From Basidiobolus meristosporus CBS 931.73 (Eukaryota; Basidiobolomycota; Basidiobolomycetes; Basidiobolales; Basidiobolaceae), in contig MCFE01000117.1 in the NCBI GenBank assembly GCA_002104905.1, positions 99,750 through 163,749 of the forward strand: a stretch of 64,000 nt of DNA. The letters run 5' to 3'. The notes under the pieces were generated by a model. That model did no database searches and was not told where the DNA came from. It saw only the letters and a list, made by a program, of their open reading frames with translations. Positions 56,317-63,840 of this stretch are shown in pieces (positions within the stretch are counted from its first letter, which is position 1; each line of letters opens with the position of its first letter). The position numbers and the translations under genes were made by a program.

Positions 56317-59052
56317 CTAAGGGGAATTTGTAGGTAAGTTAATAAGAAGTGATGATAGTTCTTCAGTGCTCAAGACACTGTTCAGTGGGAAGGGAGGTAG
56401 CAAGAGAGGTAAGAATGACTTGTGAACAACATTAATGAGGGGAATGTGATAAGGATTGATATTCATCATAAAGGGAGTGTGCTGCTGCAGATATTGCTGC
56501 CAAAGGTCTGTCAAGTACTTCAGGTAGGCCAGCTTGGGTTTTTCTGACTGCAGAATATAGTGAGCACACTTCTTGACTTCAGGATCTCCAAGTATAGTTC
56601 TCCAGCAGGAGCCAGGTGTTGTGTGGTGTGTTCTCTTCCAGGCCTTAATCAGTGGGTTGTTGCAGTTGTGAAGTCTGAGGTATAATCTGGTTCTAAGGTA
56701 GAGAAGTCTGATCCTATAGGGCATAAACCCAAAAGCACCAAGAATGGCATGTCTGTAGGGGCATTCAGGCAAATGAGGCACCAAGGAGGTAATGCACCAT
56801 ACTGCAAACTTGTCAAGCTTAGTGCAGTCTCTAGAAGTAAGAGAGAGAAGTGGTAAGCCAAATTCCAGGACAGGGAAGACAAACTGCTTGAGTAGAAGGA
56901 GGCAGCTGGGAGCTGAAGTTGTAGGAGGAGTAACAGCCAGTAGCTTGTGGAGTGCCTGTCTTGCCAGGATAATTCTCTTCTTCAGGTGTGCTCCAGAGTC
57001 TAGTCCAGTAGGAAGGAAAGGAAAGCCAAGATATGTAGCAGAAACCTGAGCAGGTAGAGTGGAGTTCTCCAAGTTGATGGGAGAGCCCAAAGGTACTGTC
57101 TTTGCAATGGAAAGCTGGAGATTATTCTTCTGCAGATACTGGTGGATGGTCTGGGAGTCTTGTTGCACATTGGAGGAGGATATTCTGATGTCATCAGCAA
57201 AGAGAGTAACCAGGCAGTCAGCTGAGAGTCTTGGGAAATCATTCAGGAAGATGGCAAACAGTATAGGACCAAGCACAGAGCCTTGAACCACTCCATTAGG
57301 AACTGAGAACACAGCTGATTGCTCACTTGGGTGCAGAATTCTTGCTTGTGGATCCAGAAACAGAGACCTGACAAGGAGGGTGAGAGAGGTACTGGAGAAG
57401 CATTGCAACTTGGACCAAAGCAGATTTCTGTCAACTGAATCAAAGGCCTTAGTAATATCAAACAGAACAGAGGGATACTTGCACTGGAGAGAGTGATCTT
57501 GGCTAAGTATGACTGCATATTCCAAGGAGAGGCCAGGAACAAAGCCAAACTGTGCAGGATGAAACTTGAGGGAGTCAGAGTAGAGCTCCTGAGCAAGCAG
57601 AAGCTCAAACACCTTTCTGCAGGTGGGCAGCAGAGATATTGGCCTGTAGGAGCTAGGATCCAGGTGCTTTCCTTTACCCTTGTACAGTGGCAGAACATTT
57701 GCAAAGGACCATTCCTCAGGAGTAGAAAGCTGGGCTGAGCATTGCTGAAACAGTGGAAGCAGAAGTGCAGACATGGCCTTGGTACTAGTCTTCAGAAGCT
57801 CATAGGAGATTGTGTCCACACCTGGAGCAGTAGAGTTGGGAAGCCTCTTGAGCACATTATGGATTCTCCTTTGATCAAGTGCAAGTGGGATGGGCAGAGT
57901 CTTGAAGTCAGGATGAAAGCCAGGAGTTGAGTACTGCTTTGTAGAGAAGAAGATGTTAGCCAGCTGTTCTGTTGAAGGTAACTTCCTGGAAGAGGGCCTC
58001 ATTGCCCTGTAGAGTCTTGATACTGTTCTTGTTATAGAGTTGGAAGATTGCAGAGGCAAAGAACTCATAATATGATCCCAGAGCTGAGTATGCAGAGTGT
58101 GGTGAATTGCCTTGGAGTGGTGTATTGCTGTCAGGAGGAGTTTCTCTGTTTTTGGGTTAGGGAAACTCAGGTAGCTTTGTTGCAGGGCTGAAACAATGGA
58201 TTCCCATTTTCTTGAGGTAACAGCAGTAGTCTTGCATGGCAGTGAGAGGGAGGCAGACACCAGAATCAGATGCTTCACAAAGAGCCAGGCATAGTTGAGA
58301 TCATCTGGCAGAGAAAGTAGCAAACTGGCAAGCTTCAAGTAGTTCCCAAAGTCTTTCTTCTGATTCTTGGTAGCTTTGTGGGTGAGCACAGTAAGTTTTG
58401 GCAGCTTCTTCTTCACAACTGGTTGCATAGAAAGGGACCAGGCTGGGTGGTCAGAGGCTCTCAAGGATCCTAGCTCAGCTCCAGAGAATTGCTTAACTTC
58501 ATTCACAAAGTAGAGGGCAGCAGCAGAAGGGCAGATCCAGTCAACACATCTTTTCTCAGATTGAGCACCTAGTGCTAGCAGGTGGCTTTCTCTCAGGAAG
58601 TTCAGTAGGAATGTAGACCTTGGCTTCATTCTTGCAGTCAGAGTAGTCTTGTTCTCAGGATGGGGAATGTTGAGATCTCCAAGCAAGATAACAGGTGTTG
58701 ATATAGATTGTTGGTATTGCTGAACCTTCTGGCATATAACTTGCACTTCCTGAAGGGCAAGACTTGGAGGCAGATAGCAGAGCACCAGACTGATAGTTGG
58801 CAACTGGAGAGCAGCACAGTAAGGGGAGTAAAGAGGAACACAGAGCTGAGGAGTATTGATGGTAGAAGAGATGAAGCAGATAGAGGAGGTATTCTTTGTT
58901 CTAGGAGTAGAAAAGCAATATAGATTAGTCAAAAGTATAGAGGGTAGCTGGACATCAATCAAACACAGGAGGGAAAATCTTGAAAGAAGTCTCTCTAGAG
59001 TTGGTCTTGATGGCTGTATGCTGTTGCAGTTAAGCAACAGAACTTCAGGTAG
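56317..59052 (-). CDS. LINE-B ORF2: endonuclease-reverse transcriptase
   Basis: 911 codons read without interruption from directly after the ORF1 TGA to TAG at 56317-56319. APE-type endonuclease motifs: LNCNSI, LIDVQLP (Asp where APE nucleases have the catalytic Glu), GDLNIPH, CVDWI, and RASDH. RT motifs: NVLPLYKGKGKHLDPSSYRP, FDITKAFDSVDR (catalytic Asp), GVVQGSVLGPILFAIFLNDF and the palm FADD. No RNase H and no CCHC knuckle are seen at the C-terminus. There is no ATG in the first roughly 135 codons, so it is probably made only as an ORF1-ORF2 fusion. The RT clade is uncertain (Jockey/CR1-like in its QGSVLGP block). Confidence 0.9.
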   Translation of the reverse strand, partial: LPEVLLLNCNSIQPSRPTLERLLSRFSLLCLIDVQLPSILLTNLYCFSTPRTKNTSSICFISSTINTPQLCVPLYSPYCAALQLPTISLVLCYLPPSLALQEVQVICQKVQQYQQSISTPVILLGDLNIPHPENKTTLTARMKPRSTFLLNFLRESHLLALGAQSEKRCVDWICPSAAALYFVNEVKQFSGAELGSLRASDHPAWSLSMQPVVKKKLPKLTVLTHKATKNQKKDFGNYLKLASLLLSLPDDLNYAWLFVKHLILVSASLSLPCKTTAVTSRKWESIVSALQQSYLSFPNPKTEKLLLTAIHHSKAIHHTLHTQLWDHIMSSLPLQSSNSITRTVSRLYRAMRPSSRKLPSTEQLANIFFSTKQYSTPGFHPDFKTLPIPLALDQRRIHNVLKRLPNSTAPGVDTISYELLKTSTKAMSALLLPLFQQCSAQLSTPEEWSFANVLPLYKGKGKHLDPSSYRPISLLPTCRKVFELLLAQELYSDSLKFHPAQFGFVPGLSLEYAVILSQDHSLQCKYPSVLFDITKAFDSVDRNLLWSKLQCFSSTSLTLLVRSLFLDPQARILHPSEQSAVFSVPNGVVQGSVLGPILFAIFLNDFPRLSADCLVTLFADDIRISSSNVQQDSQTIHQYLQKNNLQLSIAKTVPLGSPINLENSTLPAQVSATYLGFPFLPTGLDSGAHLKKRIILARQALHKLLAVTPPTTSAPSCLLLLKQFVFPVLEFGLPLLSLTSRDCTKLDKFAVWCITSLVPHLPECPYRHAILGAFGFMPYRIRLLYLRTRLYLRLHNCNNPLIKAWKRTHHTTPGSCWRTILGDPEVKKCAHYILQSEKPKLAYLKYLTDLWQQYLQQHTPFMMNINPYHIPLINVVHKSFLPLLLPPFPLNSVLSTEELSSLLINLPTNSP

Positions 59053-59058
59053 TCAGGC
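59050..59058 (-). promoter_or_regulatory. candidate stop-codon readthrough site (GCC TGA CTA)
   Basis: ORF1 ends in TGA at 59055-59053, followed in the same frame by CTA and ORF2. UGA CUA is a known leaky stop context. The identical nine bases occur at the same place in LINE-A (63846-63838). Confidence 0.65.
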
Positions 59059-60561
59059 AGAGGTTGTAGCTTCTTCAGAGGCAGCATTGACAATGTGACC
59101 TGCAGAGTCCCAGAGCTCTTCAAATGGTGCATCACTTAAGTCAGCAAGGAGGGAAATGGCATGATTCTTGAGGAAGTATGCCACATCATAGGAGGGGGCT
59201 TGTCTCTTGATGGCAGCAAAGAAAGACAGAATGGCAACATGGGCTGGAGGCTTGTTGAACAGTAGAGAGTCAGAGGATTCAGATTCTTCAGGCACTATCT
59301 TGAAGTCAGTTTTCAGCCAGTTAAGGTTCTTCTCCACAAAGGCAACAAATGGGTCAGCAATGTTTTGGTCTAGGATAACCTCCAGAATCTTCCCTTTTCT
59401 CCAGGCCAGGTTGACAATTCTTGAGAGCTGAATATTGCATGCCTTGAGTGCTTTCCTGATGTTGGAAATGGGAGTCCAGGGAACTTGCTTCAAGTACACC
59501 ACAGTCCAGGTAGAAGCTGGTGGTAGGTTTGCTGGGGGCTTGTAAGTCCTTCTGTGTTGCAATGGAGCTGCAGTAGTCAGATTGGAGTCCACATTCTCAG
59601 TAGAAGGTTTTCTTGATGTGTCTTGCTGAATAGTACTGGAGCTGGATGTGCTGATAATTCTTGCTAGAACCTTGCCTGCATAAGTCTGAGGTATAGCTGA
59701 GGTGACTGTAGAGGTGGTGGCAGCTGGTGCAGGTGGAGAGGCAGAGACTGAAGCAGGAACTGAGGTCACCTGGGAGAAGGCAGTAGAAGCAGGTTTTCTG
59801 GGAGGAACAGAGTTCACTATCCAGTTGTTCTGTAAAACACTGGAGTAGCTTTTCTGTGGAACAGGATCTTGCTCTTGAACAGGAACAGAAGCAGGAGGCT
59901 GGGGCTGAGCAGTAGTGGTAAGGCAGTGGCACTCCAAGGAAGCTTTTTGCAAGGCATCTCTGGCAGTTTTCAGGGCAGTATTGGCTTCATTCTTGAGCTT
60001 CTTGCATTGGGCATCCAGTCTCTTGTTTTCAATAGCCAGGGCAGTATTGGCAGCCTCTAAATCAGCAATTCTCTTCTCAATTGCAAGGAATCTCTGAAGA
60101 AATGCATCAGTAGAAGTGCTGGCATCTGGGAGAGCAGTGGCAGGAATAGAGTCCATTGACAGTGGGCTTCTTGGAGGCAAGGAAAGTGGACTGGCAGATT
60201 CAGGCACAAAAGGAGATATCCTGGCAGGAGGAGAAGGAGTATCCAAGGCAGTAACAGAGGCAATTCTTGTTGGTGAAGCAGCAGCAGGGGAGGCAAGCCT
60301 GTTCAGAAACTGGGCAGGAGAGAGTGCTTGAGGAGAGGGAGTCTTCAGCTTGCCAAGCATGTCTTCCATCAGAGTGATACCAATATTCCTGGTGCATTTG
60401 CAGAGAAAAGTAAGCTTCCTGAGTCTGCCAGCTCTTCCATTCCTTCTGATAGTTCCTTTGTTTCCACAGTTGGGGCAAGAAATCTTCTTGACAGACTTGT
60501 CAAAGCAATCAAGAACCTTCCTTTCAGGTGTAGTGGGCTCCTGTTGAGGTTTTGGTGGCAT
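59053..60561 (-). CDS. LINE-B ORF1 nucleic-acid-binding protein
   Basis: 502 codons from ATG 60561 (MPPKPQQEPTTPERKVLDCF). Near residues 29-56 is a Cys-rich ribbon, CPNCGNKGTIRRNGRAGR ending CKC, reminiscent of transposase zinc ribbons. Next come a Pro/Ser-rich linker, a coiled coil (EKRIADLEAANTALAIENKR), another long Ser/Thr/Pro-rich region, and a conserved C-terminal domain (ILEVILDQNIADPFVAF ... YDVAYFLKNHAISLLADLSD) shared with LINE-A ORF1 and the ORF1-only element. It likely packages the element RNA. An upstream open extension to 60588 lacks an ATG. Confidence 0.85.
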   Translation of the reverse strand: MPPKPQQEPTTPERKVLDCFDKSVKKISCPNCGNKGTIRRNGRAGRLRKLTFLCKCTRNIGITLMEDMLGKLKTPSPQALSPAQFLNRLASPAAASPTRIASVTALDTPSPPARISPFVPESASPLSLPPRSPLSMDSIPATALPDASTSTDAFLQRFLAIEKRIADLEAANTALAIENKRLDAQCKKLKNEANTALKTARDALQKASLECHCLTTTAQPQPPASVPVQEQDPVPQKSYSSVLQNNWIVNSVPPRKPASTAFSQVTSVPASVSASPPAPAATTSTVTSAIPQTYAGKVLARIISTSSSSTIQQDTSRKPSTENVDSNLTTAAPLQHRRTYKPPANLPPASTWTVVYLKQVPWTPISNIRKALKACNIQLSRIVNLAWRKGKILEVILDQNIADPFVAFVEKNLNWLKTDFKIVPEESESSDSLLFNKPPAHVAILSFFAAIKRQAPSYDVAYFLKNHAISLLADLSDAPFEELWDSAGHIVNAASEEATTSA

Positions 60562-60630
60562 ATCCAGAGTTTCAGCTTCAAATTTCAATTTTTGAGATTT
60601 TTGGGTGATTTTTGATGGGCGGGATCAAAA

Positions 60631-60644
60631 TTAGGGTTAGGGTT
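60631..60644 (+). repeat. telomere-type repeat at LINE-B 5' side
   Basis: TTAGGGTTAGGGTT directly to the right of the LINE-B 5' end. Confidence 0.85.
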
Positions 60645-60796
60645 GCGCGCTGTGACTGCTTTTTACGATCGCAAGGTCAGATCCTAGGAAAAAATAAAAA
60701 TAGTTAGTAAAGGTGATTTAATGGATGGATGGATGGATTCGGAGTCAGATTCAATCAAAAAATCAAATCGTTGACTAATTTAAAGAGGATAGATAG
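60645..60796. other. CpG-containing spacer, possible LINE 5' UTR
   Basis: About 150 bp with several CpG (gcgcgc, acgatcgc, attcgg, aatcgt), in contrast with the CpG-free DNA to its left, and a short (ATGG)n run at 60720-60737. It is either the 5' UTR/promoter of LINE-B beyond an internal TTAGGG pair, or a separate small piece. Confidence 0.4.
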
Positions 60797-60902
60797 TTAG
60801 GAGAAGGTGAGAAGTCATCAATGTGATGAATCTATTACTTATGATCAAGTATCTAAAGAAGCATGTTAATCTGAAGTAATTTAGAAAGTAGGTTGAGAGA
60901 TC
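60797..60902 (-). mobile_element. 5'-truncated SINE 3' fragment
   Basis: Matches the SINE tail at 55689-55798: the same order of hairpin, atcaagtatctaaagaag-like box, ttaatctgaagt box and one unit of the tandem hairpin (ttagaaagtaggttgagag). It lies head-to-tail with LINE-A. Its left end reads TTAGGAG. Confidence 0.75.
60815..60829 (-). other. 3' UTR hairpin, copy 4 with compensatory changes
   Basis: TCATCA-ATG-TGATGA. Both sides of the stem differ from TCACCA/TGGTGA at the paired position, so pairing is kept. Confidence 0.8.
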
Positions 60903-60917
60903 TTAGGGGAGGGAAAG

Positions 60918-60932
60918 TCACCAAGTTGGTGA
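60918..60932 (-). other. 3' UTR hairpin, copy 5 (LINE-A)
   Basis: TCACCAA-G-TTGGTGA, a perfect 7-bp stem. Confidence 0.8.
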
Positions 60933-60990
60933 AATCTTTATTTGGGTTAAGAACTAATCTAAGTACAAATAAAGAAGCCAATTAAGAGGT

Positions 60991-63840
60991 CTAGAACCTC
61001 TCTAATAAGTAATCTAATTTATGTTTTGTTTCATCTCTAATGTTTGTTTCAATAAAGTAAAGCTCATCAGGGGTAAATATAAAATTCAGGGGTTTTGGGG
61101 GAAGTACAAATTGTAGATGTTTCTGATCAATATAATCCAAGACTGGAACCCAGCCTGGGATTAGGTGTAGTAGGAAAGGTGTGTGGACTTGTAAGTAGCT
61201 CTGCCACATAGATCTTAGATGGTCCTGAGCCAGTAGTCTTGGTTTCTCAGCTTTTTGAAGTTTTGAAGCAAGCTCTGTTACTACAGCAGAGCCAACCAGG
61301 GTGTGCCAGCAAGAAGATTTCAGGGAGGAGTTAGATTGAAGCCATAGTTTGATGGAGGGGTTATGTGATTTCTGAAGTTTGACTAGGAAGGAAGCCCGGA
61401 GATAGATCATTCGGATTTGGTATGGGTAGAACCCAAAGGCTCCATTAGTTGCATGGATATAGGGAGATACTGGAAGATAAGGTACCAAGGATCTGATACA
61501 CTGATGGAGAAATTTATCCAGGCGGTGAAGTTCTCTGGAGGTTAGGGGTATAATGTGGAGACCAAATTCAAGTACTGGCAGCACATACTGCTTCAGAAGT
61601 ATAGGGATCTTTTGAATTGGAGTGTCTGGAGTGACTACTACCAGAAGCTTTTTGAGAGCCTGTTGGGCAAGACGGATCCTATTATTCAGGTGGAGCTTTG
61701 AGTCAATCCCATGTTGACAAAATGGCAGACCTAGATATATTGCAGTTTGTTGTGGCAGAATGCTAGTGTTCTGTATAGTTGTAGTGCATCCAATTGGGAC
61801 TGTCTTGGAAATTGAGAGTGAGAGGTTGTTGGCAGCCAAGTACTTCTCAATGATGGCAGTGTCTGCTATGGGATTAGGAGTAGCAATCTTGATATCATCC
61901 GCATAGAGAGTTAGTAGTGGATAGGGAGAGTCTGGTGAGGGGCCTTTTGGAAATAAAGGAAAGTCATGTAGGAATATCACAAATAGTAAGGGACCTAGTA
62001 CAGATCCTTGGACTACTCCATTTGGAACCTCATAAGTCTCTGATGTGCAACTTGGATGCAAAATTTTGGCTGAGTTCTCACAAAATAGAGAACGTACAAG
62101 AAGGGTCATTGGTAGTGTGGTAACTGCTAATAGCTTTCTCCAAAGCAGAGCTCTGTCCACAGAGTCAAAGGCTTTAGTAATGTCAAACAGAATGGTTGGC
62201 AATGAGAATTGAAGTGAATGATCATGGCTTAGCACTACAGCCATATCCAAGGAGAGTTTGGGCAAGAAGCCAAACTGAGAAGGATGGAATGGATATAGTT
62301 GAGATTGCAAGGATCTTGCTATCATAAGCTCAAAGATTTTCCGGCAGGTTGGTAGGAGTGAAACTGGCCGGTAAGAACCTGGGAGTGAGTGTTTCCCCTT
62401 CCCTTTGTATAAGGGTATTACATTTGCCTGTGACCAGGCCTTTGGGGTAGTCAATTGTTGGGCACAGATAGAGTAGAATGGGAGAAGTAAGTGACTCATT
62501 TTGGAGTAGCACACCCGGAGTAGATCGTAGGTAATCAAGTCATGTCCAGGTGCAGTATTTGCAGGAAGCTTCTTTAAAATTTTCTCCAGAAGCTTTGCTG
62601 AAACCACAATTGGAGATGTTGGACTGGTGGATATGTTACCAGTATGGTAGAAAGGAGGAGTGGGATGCATGGTTGAATCAAAGAATATAGGGGCCAGTTT
62701 GTCTGGTGATGGTATACTCCTTGCTTGGGGTCTCATGGCTTTGTATACTCTTGATATGGACCTTGTGGTGGCATTCATATTTACTAAGGGCAAGGTATCC
62801 ATGATATGAGCCCATAATCTAGTATGCTCAGTGATCTGTAGTGACTTGGAGTAGGAGATTGCGCTTTCCAGGAGGTTCTGTGTTTTTGGGTTAGGGAAAC
62901 ATAGGTAGCTGGAATTTAAGGCAGAAATGATGGATTTCCATTTAAGTTGGTTTGCAGATGGCTTTTGGTAGGACTTGGTGGGCAGGGCCAGACAGCCAGT
63001 GATTATGATGAAATGCTGGTAAAATAGCCATAATGCATTTATATCATCACAAATCCATGCAGGTAAGCTGGGAAATGCATATTCTGTAAGCAAGGATAGG
63101 TAGTTGGCAAAGTCCTGTGTCTGTGATACTGAAGCTTTGGCTGGCAGGATTGTAAACGGCTGAAGAAGGGTGCCAATTGGTAGGGTTTTTCTGGCAGAAA
63201 TGATAATATGTATTGGCTTGTGATCAGATTTCTCTAGTGAACCACAGCTGATATCCTCTGGAATGCTTGTAACCTGGTGGATGTACTGTAAGGCAGCTGG
63301 AGTAGCTGTTACCCAGTCAACACAACGTTGAGCTTGCTGAGTGTTTACAGTGACCAGATGATTTTGTCGGAGGAACTTTTTAAAGTGCTCCTCTCGGGTT
63401 CTAAGTCTGGATGAAATAGTGGTGATATTTTCAGGGTGGGGGATATTTATATCTCCCACTACCATACAAGGGATTGATGAGCTGTTGATGAATTCTGATG
63501 TGGCCAAGAAAATTGCCAGTGTTATGGAGTTAGACAGAGATGGAGGGAGATAGATAATAATGGCTACTATAGTTGGAAGTGTTAGAGCATAGCAGTAATA
63601 CTCATAGATGATGGATACATTTGCTGAGGGTGCAAGCTTAGAAGATGAAAGAGCAACAAGTGCCATTGAGTGAGCTGGAAATTTTGGGTGAGCAGATGAA
63701 TATGCATTCAGTCTAGAGGGAAGTTTTGGCAACTTAACATCAATTAGTAGGAGCAAGGAATATTCCTTTTTCAGTAAGTTTTCTAATTCAGCTACAGTTG
63801 GAGTGATGGAGTTGCAATTGAGTAAGAGTATGTTCTGTAG
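60991..63840 (-). CDS. LINE-A ORF2: endonuclease-reverse transcriptase
   Basis: 949 codons open from the codon after TGA (LQNILLLNCNSI) to the stop at 60991. Endonuclease motifs: LNCNSI, LIDVKLP (Asp in place of Glu, as in LINE-B), GDINIPH, CVDWV, SDHKPI. RT motifs: VIPLYKGKGKHSLPGSYRPV, FDITKAFDSVDR, GVVQGSVLGPLLFVIFLHDF and YADD. The first ATG lies about 57 codons in, inside the endonuclease domain and after its catalytic LIDV motif, so independent initiation would give a dead nuclease. It is a little longer than LINE-B ORF2. Confidence 0.9.
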   Translation of the reverse strand, partial: LQNILLLNCNSITPTVAELENLLKKEYSLLLLIDVKLPKLPSRLNAYSSAHPKFPAHSMALVALSSSKLAPSANVSIIYEYYCYALTLPTIVAIIIYLPPSLSNSITLAIFLATSEFINSSSIPCMVVGDINIPHPENITTISSRLRTREEHFKKFLRQNHLVTVNTQQAQRCVDWVTATPAALQYIHQVTSIPEDISCGSLEKSDHKPIHIIISARKTLPIGTLLQPFTILPAKASVSQTQDFANYLSLLTEYAFPSLPAWICDDINALWLFYQHFIIITGCLALPTKSYQKPSANQLKWKSIISALNSSYLCFPNPKTQNLLESAISYSKSLQITEHTRLWAHIMDTLPLVNMNATTRSISRVYKAMRPQARSIPSPDKLAPIFFDSTMHPTPPFYHTGNISTSPTSPIVVSAKLLEKILKKLPANTAPGHDLITYDLLRVCYSKMSHLLLPFYSICAQQLTTPKAWSQANVIPLYKGKGKHSLPGSYRPVSLLPTCRKIFELMIARSLQSQLYPFHPSQFGFLPKLSLDMAVVLSHDHSLQFSLPTILFDITKAFDSVDRALLWRKLLAVTTLPMTLLVRSLFCENSAKILHPSCTSETYEVPNGVVQGSVLGPLLFVIFLHDFPLFPKGPSPDSPYPLLTLYADDIKIATPNPIADTAIIEKYLAANNLSLSISKTVPIGCTTTIQNTSILPQQTAIYLGLPFCQHGIDSKLHLNNRIRLAQQALKKLLVVVTPDTPIQKIPILLKQYVLPVLEFGLHIIPLTSRELHRLDKFLHQCIRSLVPYLPVSPYIHATNGAFGFYPYQIRMIYLRASFLVKLQKSHNPSIKLWLQSNSSLKSSCWHTLVGSAVVTELASKLQKAEKPRLLAQDHLRSMWQSYLQVHTPFLLHLIPGWVPVLDYIDQKHLQFVLPPKPLNFIFTPDELYFIETNIRDETKHKLDYLLERF

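Larger units (their letters stand above)
56220..60630 (-). mobile_element. LINE-B, intact APE-type non-LTR retrotransposon
   Basis: Full-length-looking element: 5' end at 60630 (or up to 60796 if the CpG-containing spacer is its 5' UTR), ORF1, in-frame TGA, ORF2 with endonuclease and RT, short 3' UTR with hairpin, end at 56220. The plus strand reads TTAGGG at both ends. Both ORFs are open. I found no CG dinucleotide between 56284 and 60619. Confidence 0.85.
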
